From positions 1-64,000 of IMG/VR virus record IMGVR_UViG_3300009103_000012: a stretch of 64,000 nt of DNA. One strand, 5' to 3'. Of the stretch, positions 1-7,572 are shown in pieces. The notes beneath the pieces were generated by a model. It was given only the letters and a program-made list of their open reading frames with translations. It was not told where the DNA came from and ran no database searches. Made by a program: the position numbers and the translations under genes. How positions within the stretch are numbered: position 1 is the first letter of the stretch; every line of letters starts with the position of its first letter. The DNA is from a virus.

Positions 1-579
1 CCATGTGGATTGATCTAAAACATAAGGAATATTCCTCGCCATTTTTTCGCCAAACTCACTACCACGCTTAAGTTTTCCATAGCGACTATAATCTTTTGAC
101 GTTGTCGGTAACTTGTTGATTCCAGAAGACTTCTTTCGTTGTTCATATTCTTTTTCTGACACGGTACTCGTCAAACCCGGGATATAATCCTCCCAGTGAC
201 CACTATAAAGCTGGTCCATGTCATTAGTTGCCAGAGTAATCCGGCCCTTTACCCACAAGCCATAGTCCATCAAGCCATCAAAGTTTTCTCCTGAAAGTGT
301 CATAGTAGTAGAAAGTTCATCTTTTCCTTTACCAGCCAGCGCTTCCATGTCATAGATCTCACCAGTCCAGTGAACGGTGTCTAGAGTAGAAAGCCATTGA
401 TGGTCTGCATTTGCACTAAATGCGCGCTTAATCGCTTTTGCTCCACCCTTACCCGGGTTACCACCAAAGAATGGCTGGCCTTCTTCGCCGAACTCTTCTG
501 ATGCGGCGGCAAGGTCGTGCACAAACCCCATCGGGTCTTCTTTGAGCAACTCTCTTATATATTCACGGAGTAGGTTCAT
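1..579 (-). CDS. Leader-bearing protein, 3' end outside window
   Basis: Partial gene: it opens at ATG 579 and stays open to base 1. The protein begins MNLLREYIRELLKED, the best copy of the leader shared by many proteins here: a short amphipathic helix ending in L-K-E, a plausible prohead-protease site of the T4 gp21 (L/I)-x-E type. The body is Gly/Lys/Asp rich; I do not recognise a fold. Its ATG overlaps the stop of the upstream gene by ATGA, so the two are translationally coupled. Leader and position suggest a virion-packaged protein; that is inference. Confidence 0.75.
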   Translation of the reverse strand, partial: MNLLREYIRELLKEDPMGFVHDLAAASEEFGEEGQPFFGGNPGKGGAKAIKRAFSANADHQWLSTLDTVHWTGEIYDMEALAGKGKDELSTTMTLSGENFDGLMDYGLWVKGRITLATNDMDQLYSGHWEDYIPGLTSTVSEKEYEQRKKSSGINKLPTTSKDYSRYGKLKRGSEFGEKMARNIPYVLDQSTW

Positions 580-1103
580 CCCATACCTGCCCATTTCTTG
601 AGCCAAGCTAGCGACCTTGCACCTTGGTCGCCGAAGGCGGTATGGTGACCCCATGGGTGCGGAACAATGCTCCAAAGTGCTTTCGTAGCAACATGCACAA
701 GATGATCGTGTAGTTCGTCCGAAATAGTGGGATATAATCCTGTCATTGCGATCTCATCTTGGAGATGCCGTTGGGTTGTCTCCAGTTGCATTTCGGCATC
801 TTTAGCTGTAAAGTTCTTAGCCGGTGTTTTCTTAAATTCTTCTCCGTATTTTTCAACATCTTCGATTAGCTGGATAGCGCCATGAATAATGGTCTCAAAA
901 ATCTCAGAGAGTGGTTTCCCATCTTTATCAGTCGCTCCTACCATCTCAGCCAACTGAAGCCCTTGGGCGCCACTGCCCCAAAATATATTGGTAAGCTTGG
1001 TTACCTCTTTTTCATTATTGAGCATGTCTTCGATTGAGGCTGTCTTCTCCTCTGTGCTGGCTTCAGTAAGCATTTCTCTTATGTATTCACGGAGTAGGTT
1101 CAT
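576..1103 (-). CDS. Leader-bearing protein with QGLQLAEM helical motif
   Basis: 175 residues from ATG 1103, where the leader MNLLREYIREMLTEA begins; an in-frame start five codons earlier is less likely because the leader is a conserved N-terminus. After the leader comes a mainly helical, acidic body with W-G-S-G-A-Q-G-L-Q-L-A-E-M-V-G near residues 43-57. The same motif (GSGVQALELAEMTG) is in the next gene upstream, so the two are diverged paralogues. Function unknown. ATGA overlaps link it to both neighbours. Leader ending L-T-E|A suggests head packaging and cleavage (inference). Confidence 0.75.
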   Translation of the reverse strand: MNLLREYIREMLTEASTEEKTASIEDMLNNEKEVTKLTNIFWGSGAQGLQLAEMVGATDKDGKPLSEIFETIIHGAIQLIEDVEKYGEEFKKTPAKNFTAKDAEMQLETTQRHLQDEIAMTGLYPTISDELHDHLVHVATKALWSIVPHPWGHHTAFGDQGARSLAWLKKWAGMG

Positions 1104-1609
1104 GCAACACCTGCCCACATCTTTATCTTGTCTAAATCCTGCTTTGACTTTGTTTCTGAGGCGACATTGTAGCTGTCAAAATCTATACCGTGATACCAGA
1201 TATTATCTGCCATCTCATATATGCTGTCTATCCAATGGTCATCAGGCTCAAACCAGCTATTCCATGTATCGGCAGACATCTCTGGTACATCTTTCTCTAA
1301 AGCATCAGCTAACTTATCTAGCTTCTTTTTCTTCATGGCTCCGTTTTGGATATCTTCTATAGCATTTTCAATCTTTGCTATTCTATCTCTGATCGGATCT
1401 ATAATCTTGTGGAACTCAGCCGCCATCTCATCATTGCCAGTCATTTCTGCCAATTCCAGAGCCTGAACTCCACTACCCATAAAAGCATCCATTAATTTGA
1501 TTTCATCTTCGGTCGGCTCTCGACCCTCAAACGCAGTCCATTTCCAGTCAGGACTTTTTGACATCGCCTCAGCAATAATACTTCTAAGTTGTCTACGTGT
1601 TATCTTCAT
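1100..1609 (-). CDS. Leader-bearing protein, paralogue of the 576-1103 product
   Basis: 169 residues. N-terminus MKITRRQLRSIIAEA is a variant leader with the I-A-E|A ending. Residues 38-58 (DEIKLMDAFMGSGVQALELAEM) align with the downstream paralogue. The middle is charged and probably coiled-coil (residues about 75-110), and the C-terminus is Trp-rich. No catalytic motif seen; function unknown. It overlaps the next gene by ATGA and starts one base after the stop of the nucleotidyltransferase gene, so it belongs to the same transcription unit. Confidence 0.75.
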   Translation of the reverse strand: MKITRRQLRSIIAEAMSKSPDWKWTAFEGREPTEDEIKLMDAFMGSGVQALELAEMTGNDEMAAEFHKIIDPIRDRIAKIENAIEDIQNGAMKKKKLDKLADALEKDVPEMSADTWNSWFEPDDHWIDSIYEMADNIWYHGIDFDSYNVASETKSKQDLDKIKMWAGVA

Positions 1610-1610
1610 A

Positions 1611-3221
1611 TTATTCCCACGTTACCACGATGTGCTGGTGTTCTTCATCAACATCTGTAATTCTTAATTCCTGATTAGAAGAACGATAATCCTCATAATG
1701 TGCCATTGCATCATCAAAATGTTTTTGGGTCGGCGGATGGTCTCTAGCGGATTCACCCCAGACATGTCCAATAGAGTAACCACCAAGAGCAGCGAATGCC
1801 ATATATTCCGGTGACGTTGCTTGATCGTAGTTTAATTCTGCTACGAGAACATCACCGGTCTCGCCATCTAGAAGATCCCACATGAACAAATCAGGATGTC
1901 GACTTACCTCTGGACCCATCATATATGCTAGCTCCTGGGCCTGCTCCCATTCGTCTGCATCCCAGAGTTGCATAATCTTGGCAACTTCTTCTCTTGATTC
2001 CCTTAGTAAACGCCTTATGTATCGACGAAGAAGAATACGGCTTTCCCCAACAATCTCATCATATGCGTTCATCTCAGCATCAATCAATGCTTTTCCAAGA
2101 TCTGGACCTTTTATCCCTTGAGCCATAAGCTCTTGCGGATCGCCTGCTTTTGGAGCAGCAACATAATCTAAAAACTTTTTAACAGCAGCTGGGGTCGGAG
2201 TACCAACAATCGCCGCGAACTCTGTAACCACGGCAGGATCGAGCTTAAATCGCTTAAAGTCTTTTTTAAGCTGAGGGGCGGTCTCTCTTGACATACCCTT
2301 AAGCGCCACAAGAAATTGGATCAGCTTCGTCTCCTCATTTGAGTATTTCATATTTTTTAGAACTGGACCAACTGCATCAGGATCATTGTCTCCCAATAGC
2401 GAAGCTATCTGAACATTGGCGTTTTGTGTTGTTGATCCAGATATTCCAACATCAAGACCTGGAAAGATCTGCTCAAATAATTCCAGCTCTTCCGTCAACT
2501 GAAGAAAATAGCCGATATCCTGCGCGGATGTTATTCCCTTAATGAATTCATCTCTTATCCGTTCGGGAGAAACTTGCCTCAGTTCATTGTCGTCGAGAAT
2601 CGCCTGCTTCGTTTCCTCATCAAGCTCAGACCCAGTACGACCTGCAAATCGAACTGCTCGTAAAATTCGAAGCGGGTCTTCAGCGAATCTATCAGCTGCG
2701 GCACCAACAGGTCGAACAATACCGTCTTCAATATCCTGAATACCCCCAACGAAATCAATAACTTCCTGAGCCGCCATATCATAGAAAAGAGCGTTCATTG
2801 TAAGATCTCTACGTTGGGCGTCAGTTTCCATATCTGTAAAACTAACAGAATCCGGACGTCGACCAGAACCCATGTCTTCTCTAAATGTAGCAACTTCATA
2901 TTCATTTCCGGCAGGTGTCTTTACAAGCACCACACCAAATGCCTCGCCAACCGGCTTGATTTGAAGCTGCGGATCTCGTTTGAGGATCTTGGTAACTTTC
3001 TCCGGCGGAGCGTTCGTGGCCACGTCATAGTCTTTTGGTGACTGACCCATGAGAGCATCGCGGACTGCGCCACCAACAAGATAAAGCTCTTGCCCAGCGG
3101 ACTCCATCCTCTTTTGAATATTCTGGAGATCAGCAGGTATCGATATGCTAAGCGATTGACGAATCGGACCTTGGTCAGCTGTTTCTACTATCATTTTTAT
3201 GTATTCATGTAGTAGGGGCAT
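1611..3221 (-). CDS. CCA-adding/poly(A) polymerase fused to a second leader-plus-domain
   Basis: 536 residues from ATG 3221, preceded by GGAGATTGTG. Leader MPLLHEYIKMIVETA is at the N-terminus. Residues about 33-260 are a class II tRNA nucleotidyltransferase/poly(A) polymerase: LVGGAVRD (48-54), DYDVAT (64-69, the catalytic Asp pair), RRDLTMNAL (137-145) and DPLRILRAVRFAGR. Such enzymes add CCA to tRNA or A-tails to RNA. At residues 396-409 a second leader copy (RRYIRRLLRESR) occurs, followed by a roughly 120-residue domain containing EQAQELAYMMG, like the LAEM motif of the two downstream proteins. This looks like two leader-bearing genes fused. Whether the enzyme acts on tRNA or mRNA cannot be told. 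Packaging into the head is inferred. Confidence 0.85.
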   Translation of the reverse strand: MPLLHEYIKMIVETADQGPIRQSLSISIPADLQNIQKRMESAGQELYLVGGAVRDALMGQSPKDYDVATNAPPEKVTKILKRDPQLQIKPVGEAFGVVLVKTPAGNEYEVATFREDMGSGRRPDSVSFTDMETDAQRRDLTMNALFYDMAAQEVIDFVGGIQDIEDGIVRPVGAAADRFAEDPLRILRAVRFAGRTGSELDEETKQAILDDNELRQVSPERIRDEFIKGITSAQDIGYFLQLTEELELFEQIFPGLDVGISGSTTQNANVQIASLLGDNDPDAVGPVLKNMKYSNEETKLIQFLVALKGMSRETAPQLKKDFKRFKLDPAVVTEFAAIVGTPTPAAVKKFLDYVAAPKAGDPQELMAQGIKGPDLGKALIDAEMNAYDEIVGESRILLRRYIRRLLRESREEVAKIMQLWDADEWEQAQELAYMMGPEVSRHPDLFMWDLLDGETGDVLVAELNYDQATSPEYMAFAALGGYSIGHVWGESARDHPPTQKHFDDAMAHYEDYRSSNQELRITDVDEEHQHIVVTWE

Positions 3222-3783
3222 CACAATCTCCTGCTTTTATTAGCTCTTCAACCCCCTGCGCGTTCCAGATACATCCTGATGCTACATCCCAACCGTAATA
3301 CCAAAAAGCATCGTCGTCCATCCTCTTGCTGCTTAAGTACGGACAGATCTCTATCCCTGAATAATGCTCTGCGACTTTTGGCCAGTCGATCATCTTATCG
3401 AGCCCCTTACTACCATCAGGATCAGCAGGATGATTTACGCTGTACATCTTAGCAAACTTTTCGAAATGGTGGTCATCGGTGATGTGCAATATATAGTAGC
3501 CGTCATCTTTGAGAATAACATTGTAGGTGCTATCATACTTGTCATAACCGGACGTCAATCCAACCGTACAAAACTCTTCCCATGTCTCCGAGCTTCCGTC
3601 TTGACACTCATACCAAAGACCATTTGGCTTGGGTCCAATCTCCTGGGAAAACCCACTAATCTGTGGCTCGGTACCTGATCGAGTGCCTTCTCGAGAATGA
3701 TGGATCCTCATCTTGTCTTGAGCATAAATCGGAAAATGAGATTCATTGATTAACTCTCTCATATACTGGCGTAGAAGACTCAT
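3205..3783 (-). CDS. Leader-bearing protein of unknown function
   Basis: 192 residues starting MSLLRQYMRELINES, with the leader ending I-N-E|S. The body is rich in Trp, Tyr and Asp: GLWYECQDGSSETWEEF near residue 55, a Y-Y-I-L-H-I-T-D stretch near 98, and YGWDVASGCIWN near 165. Such spaced aromatic motifs suggest a folded, possibly enzymatic, domain, but I cannot name the family. The gene overlaps its downstream neighbour by about 17 bases and its upstream neighbour by ATGA. Size and position match a packaged-cargo gene. Confidence 0.75.
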   Translation of the reverse strand: MSLLRQYMRELINESHFPIYAQDKMRIHHSREGTRSGTEPQISGFSQEIGPKPNGLWYECQDGSSETWEEFCTVGLTSGYDKYDSTYNVILKDDGYYILHITDDHHFEKFAKMYSVNHPADPDGSKGLDKMIDWPKVAEHYSGIEICPYLSSKRMDDDAFWYYGWDVASGCIWNAQGVEELIKAGDCDAPTT

Positions 3784-4298
3784 GCTTTAACCTTCCCAAG
3801 ACTGAATGCAACAGGCTTAAACTTTTGCCACATCTTACCGCCCTTCTTATCAGCAATAAAAACTTGGACTGCGGAGATGTCTATCTCTTCGCCTTTTGGA
3901 ATTCGTACTTCACTCTCATCTTCAAACATTGGTGGCTCTTCACCTGTTACTGTTGGGTCATACCCAAAGTCATTCGGGATCTTGCCAACAAACATCACAT
4001 GGAGAGTGCTACCTCTATTCTTTGCAGACCATGCATCCGCAAAATTGGCGGCAACATCTTGGTTGGTGGTCCATGATTCACCGATCTCTTCATTTTGCAG
4101 CTGTCCCATGATAAAAGAGCCAGCTTCACGCTCACTCATCCCCGCAGGCTTGTCTTGCGCTATCCTTCTTATCGCTCGAGCTAAACCATCATTGCCCATA
4201 TCAATTTTCATGCCGCGATAGATGTACTTTAAGCCTGGACCTGCGGAATTATCTTTTTCCGTGATCAACTCTCTTATGTATTCGCGGAGGAGATTCAT
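3780..4298 (-). CDS. Leader-bearing ADP-ribosyltransferase-like protein
   Basis: 172 residues beginning MNLLREYIRELITEK. The rest fits the R-S-E class of mono-ADP-ribosyltransferases, in order: Y-R-G-M (Arg about 28), E-S-W-T-T-N (the S-T-T element, about 75-80), and E-S-E-V-R-I-P-K-G (E-x-E followed by the usual I-P-K-G turn, about 130). These enzymes move ADP-ribose from NAD+ to proteins. T4 Alt is the precedent: an ADP-ribosyltransferase carried in the head behind a cleavable targeting leader. The match to that arrangement is strong, but the assignment is by motif only. Start overlaps the upstream stop (TAATG). Confidence 0.7.
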   Translation of the reverse strand: MNLLREYIRELITEKDNSAGPGLKYIYRGMKIDMGNDGLARAIRRIAQDKPAGMSEREAGSFIMGQLQNEEIGESWTTNQDVAANFADAWSAKNRGSTLHVMFVGKIPNDFGYDPTVTGEEPPMFEDESEVRIPKGEEIDISAVQVFIADKKGGKMWQKFKPVAFSLGKVKA

Positions 4299-5500
4299 TA
4301 GTAATTCCTTGCGCCTATTGTATCGACATCAGGATACTTATCAACCATCTTGTCTTTTATATGTCCGATTGCGGGATGCATCATCTTACCAAAGCTAACG
4401 TTGTCTCCAGGTTGTACTACGTTTTCATAGAAATGCTCGACAAGTTTACTTGCTGTCCCTTGGCCACGACTATCACTTCGATTTTTCATATAGTCGATAT
4501 ACCAATATGTACTTCCATCAGAATTCTTGGCGTGTTGATGATAGTCTAAAAATCCAATGACACAGACATCACTAACACCCGGAACAATTTCTTCAAGAAC
4601 CGGTTTTTTGAGCTTTCTTCCGGTCGATGAGCGTTTTCGCCATCTTTCCCATTCCTTAAAGTAGGGATCATGATGCTCTGGTGGCTCTGTAACTGCTTTG
4701 TCACAATATGCAATACGCTTTACATTACTTGAGCGAGAATACTTCAGCGGAGAATCTAGTTCATGGAACTCAACACCTTCGCTAAGCAAGCCGATGGCTT
4801 CTGCTAAGCCCATCTTTTTATACCAATTGGTAATCACATCATTTGTGTTTTGTCCAACCCAATTTTTCTTTTGTCGGCCTTTGGCTTTTCCGTCTTGACC
4901 CATCGTCTTTCGATCGGCTTTGTTCCAGCCGTACTCGTTAACTTCGATTAACAAGTCTCTCACATATCGTCTTAAGGCCGCTTCTTGGACTGGGTCATCA
5001 AGCACGCATGGATCTTTTAACGCTTCACCGACAAAGTGCGGAATAGCTTCGAGACCTGCATCTTCTGCAACTTTCATAAAATGGTCTAAGTGGTCGGATC
5101 GATCTTCCCAAACTTGTACAGTTTGAAGATCTGGGAACTTTTGAATAAACTGCTCTAGCATCGATGACTTCCAAGCCATTGTTCTTCCACCGGGCTTCAA
5201 GTGAATCTCATCAAAAGACAGACCAGCTGATGAGACAAGCTCTGAAACTCTCGCATGCAATTCGGGAGACATCCCTCTGCCTGTCATAAGAACAACATAG
5301 GCTTCAGGACGATTGATTGCTTCAGCTGCGGCAGAAACAGAGCCTCCGATCCATAAGGGACCAGGATCAATAACACATGGGGGAGTTAAAGACTGGAGAG
5401 TATCGAACCACTGACCTGTATGACCTTCCCAATCATCAGGGAACATTGGGCTCATGAAAAGAGTTGCGTCAAAATCAAATATACAAAGCTCAGTTATCAT
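4298..5500 (-). CDS. HAD phosphatase domain - internal leader - GNAT acetyltransferase domain
   Basis: 400 residues. The N-terminal third is a HAD-superfamily domain: FDFDATL (8-14) holds the nucleophile Asp pair, LMTGRG (71-76) is motif II, and VWEDRSDH (130-137) the acidic motif. Residues 174-186 (EAALRRYVRDLLIEV) are an internal copy of the leader. The C-terminal part looks like a GNAT N-acetyltransferase: hydrophobic strands, YIDYMKN, then SRGQGTASKLVEHF, the acetyl-CoA pyrophosphate loop (R-x-x-G-x-A). It has no leader at its own N-terminus, so a HAD gene was apparently fused in front of a leader-GNAT gene. Substrates unknown. Confidence 0.75.
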   Translation of the reverse strand: MITELCIFDFDATLFMSPMFPDDWEGHTGQWFDTLQSLTPPCVIDPGPLWIGGSVSAAAEAINRPEAYVVLMTGRGMSPELHARVSELVSSAGLSFDEIHLKPGGRTMAWKSSMLEQFIQKFPDLQTVQVWEDRSDHLDHFMKVAEDAGLEAIPHFVGEALKDPCVLDDPVQEAALRRYVRDLLIEVNEYGWNKADRKTMGQDGKAKGRQKKNWVGQNTNDVITNWYKKMGLAEAIGLLSEGVEFHELDSPLKYSRSSNVKRIAYCDKAVTEPPEHHDPYFKEWERWRKRSSTGRKLKKPVLEEIVPGVSDVCVIGFLDYHQHAKNSDGSTYWYIDYMKNRSDSRGQGTASKLVEHFYENVVQPGDNVSFGKMMHPAIGHIKDKMVDKYPDVDTIGARNY

Positions 5501-5501
5501 C

Positions 5502-5801
5502 TCATCCTCTACGAACGGTATACGATCTTCCCGCTGGGTTTAACATGGGAGCCAACTGATCCATAGTCTTCTTGAGAATGTCGCCTTCCTCCCATGTTGG
5601 GCCAGAATTTGTGCAGCGATAACCAACCACCTTACCCTGATCATCTGGCAACTCTTCAACAGACACGACTGTGCCCTCGCTACCTTTATGTCTACAATTA
5701 TCATTAACATTCATAATCATATCACCCTCTTTTGGTTCGAATGAATGACTTTGATATGTTTCTTTGATAAGAGCCCTAATGTACTCTCGTAAGATCTTCA
5801 T
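5502..5801 (-). CDS. Small leader-bearing SH3/KOW-like protein
   Basis: 99 residues starting MKILREYIRALIKET. The remaining 80 residues are beta-rich: E-G-D-M-I-M-N-V, then K-G-S-E-G-T-V-V-S-V-E, a KOW/SH3-barrel pattern in which a Gly precedes a strand pair. A similar barrel follows the internal leader of the HD protein at 10359-11105. Function unknown; nucleic-acid or protein binding would be usual for such folds. One base separates it from the HAD-GNAT gene. Confidence 0.75.
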   Translation of the reverse strand: MKILREYIRALIKETYQSHSFEPKEGDMIMNVNDNCRHKGSEGTVVSVEELPDDQGKVVGYRCTNSGPTWEEGDILKKTMDQLAPMLNPAGRSYTVRRG

Positions 5802-5805
5802 ACAC

Positions 5806-6552
5806 TTATCCCCGCAATACAGACATAAGTATTTTGCGGAGACGGTCTTTTATATTCTCTGTACAGGTTTCTGGGCTGGAAGCCGAACCATTGGCAACTT
5901 GATAGGCGGAAATCTTGACATCAGGCGAATACTGCTTACAAAGTTGAGCTACAGCACGGACATTTCTTTCACTATCGTCGTAAAAAATTAACTCTTCTGG
6001 CTGGTGCTTGTCGAGGTACCCAGCAAGTACCGAAGCCTTTCCAGCTGGTGTTTCGCCATCCATATCCCCCACTGTGTGTAACTGATTGTCAGATATACCG
6101 ATTCCATTATCATTAAGGAACTGAATGATCTGCTGCCTATTCTGGGGTGTTATATTCGCTCCCTGAGCTGGACTGTACATATCTTTACTTCCAGCTCTTG
6201 CGGTAACAACCAAAGCGAGCGTCTCAGGGTCCGCTTGAGCTTCAGATAATTTACTCAACATGGAACTGATGCCTTTCGATAACGTCATATCAATGGAGGC
6301 TGTACCAGAATAGTCTATTTCATCTTCTGAACCTTTTGGTACGGGTAATTCTTCAAAAAGAGCAAAATTCGCTGAATCTAACCACCAGAATCCGTGTTCA
6401 TTTCTTACATATTGAATATTGTTGTCTAACAGAAAGTCCTCGAATGACTTATCGGGCGTTCCATCTGCCAAAAGTCGACGAACCCCAATGGTGGAAACCG
6501 TTTGAGCTAGAGTGTCGTCAAAATCAAAAGCTATGATTCTCTTAATAGGCAT
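5806..6552 (-). CDS. HAD-superfamily phosphatase
   Basis: 248 residues from ATG 6552, with AGGGAT upstream. HAD motifs: AFDFDDTLAQ (8-17) with nucleophile and acid/base Asp, VVTARAG (about 135-141) and FYDDSERN (about 208-215). The shape resembles polynucleotide-kinase phosphatase or small-molecule HAD enzymes of phages, but the substrate cannot be read from sequence. There is no N-terminal leader; the C-terminus (IKDRLRKILMSVL) is a weak leader-like amphipathic helix. An ATATTTA motif sits just upstream (6557-6564). Confidence 0.75.
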   Translation of the reverse strand: MPIKRIIAFDFDDTLAQTVSTIGVRRLLADGTPDKSFEDFLLDNNIQYVRNEHGFWWLDSANFALFEELPVPKGSEDEIDYSGTASIDMTLSKGISSMLSKLSEAQADPETLALVVTARAGSKDMYSPAQGANITPQNRQQIIQFLNDNGIGISDNQLHTVGDMDGETPAGKASVLAGYLDKHQPEELIFYDDSERNVRAVAQLCKQYSPDVKISAYQVANGSASSPETCTENIKDRLRKILMSVLRG

Positions 6553-6556
6553 ATCC

Positions 6557-6564
6557 CTAAATAT
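6557..6564 (-). promoter_or_regulatory. CATATTTA-type motif upstream of HAD gene
   Basis: Minus-strand ATATTTAG, five bases before the ATG of the HAD gene. It is one of several copies found just ahead of genes and in the same orientation as transcription. Role unproven: late promoter element or translation-region motif. Confidence 0.35.
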
Positions 6565-6595
6565 ATTGTAGAAAAGTACAGTGGTTTGTACAGAT

Positions 6596-7477
6596 CTAGC
6601 TTTCTGGACGCTCTATGACTTTAATATTGATCTGAGGCTTATAATCCTCAGGGGTTTTATCCATAACTCCCTCAAAGTCACACTCATCAGGGAAATAGTA
6701 AAAAATAAACTCTTTTTTAGGGAGATGCATGGCAACTTGTGATGTAGTGGCCATTCCACTATCAGGTTCAGTCCTACGTAGCATGTTATTGTTTGATCCT
6801 GGCTCAAAATTTTGCTGAGCAAGAGCGGGGGCAATCTCTTCAAAGTCTGCGATGTCTGATAGCTCTACTTCGGCCTGGGCTTTTCGTATTTTGGAAGACA
6901 TATAGTCTTCCGGGCGCCGCTCTGGGGAATAACCGGCGCCATCATGATCCATTCCATGATTAGTACGTACATCAAACCCTGTGGTAGGATCAAGCGGTGT
7001 AATTACGGGAGTGTGAGCTGATGACATCTCAATACTGTATAAAGACTGTGGGTTTCCAACGAATGTGTGCCCCTTGATGCCGCCCATAAAGCCGACGAGA
7101 GACTTTATCGCTTCATCTATATCTTGATACTGTAATGCGTTTATCATTCTTGGACCATCGTCAGAATTAACTTTGCCCTTCGTCTTATCTTTTGCTTTCT
7201 CATCATCAGCAATAGAAAGAGCAGAATTAATGACACCTAAGCCGTGGGAATTCATGCCTTCGGCATAACCTGTATCTAAATCTTCAAAATAAACGATCTC
7301 CGTACCATCATCAAGTAAGTCTCGTATAATCTTAACACGAGCATGATAATTTCTATCACGTGATTTTGCCAAAACATGATCGCCATCTACTTCCCCACCG
7401 ACGATGATGCATTCATCAATTCTTTTATAGTTCTGAAGCCGTGACATTACTGCTTCTAACAACCGAAGTTCGTCCAT
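6596..7477 (-). CDS. Ntn-hydrolase-like (acyl-transferase/C45-like) protein
   Basis: 293 residues from ATG 7477, which has GAGG eight bases before it; a longer in-frame start at 7567 would run almost to the tmRNA and is less likely. Residues 21-85 (DECIIVGG, then VLAKSRDRN, then EGMNSHGLGVINSAL) look like the start of the acyl-CoA:6-APA acyltransferase/C45 family of N-terminal-nucleophile hydrolases. Those mature by cutting before a Cys, here Cys23. The segment before it (MDELRLLEAVMSRLQ) is leader-like. Substrate unknown. A CATATTTAGAGAT motif lies 35 bases upstream. Confidence 0.55.
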   Translation of the reverse strand: MDELRLLEAVMSRLQNYKRIDECIIVGGEVDGDHVLAKSRDRNYHARVKIIRDLLDDGTEIVYFEDLDTGYAEGMNSHGLGVINSALSIADDEKAKDKTKGKVNSDDGPRMINALQYQDIDEAIKSLVGFMGGIKGHTFVGNPQSLYSIEMSSAHTPVITPLDPTTGFDVRTNHGMDHDGAGYSPERRPEDYMSSKIRKAQAEVELSDIADFEEIAPALAQQNFEPGSNNNMLRRTEPDSGMATTSQVAMHLPKKEFIFYYFPDECDFEGVMDKTPEDYKPQINIKVIERPES

Positions 7478-7511
7478 GAAGGGTGCCTCTTTAAAAAGCG
7501 CGAAGATATCT

Positions 7512-7520
7512 CTAAATATG
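7512..7520 (-). promoter_or_regulatory. CATATTTA motif upstream of Ntn-hydrolase-like gene
   Basis: Minus-strand CATATTTAG followed by AGAT, 35 bases ahead of ATG 7477. Same motif and orientation as copies before other cargo and virion genes. Confidence 0.4.
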
Positions 7521-7545
7521 TCGTAAAAACTACGATGTCGATAAA

Positions 7546-7551
7546 TATAAT
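7546..7551 (+). promoter_or_regulatory. Probable -10 box for the tmRNA
   Basis: TATAAT on the plus strand, 21 bases before the mature 5' end of the tmRNA, leaving a short leader that RNase P could remove. No clear -35 is visible at 17 bases. Confidence 0.45.
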
Positions 7552-7572
7552 AAGAAAGATCAAACATTTAAC

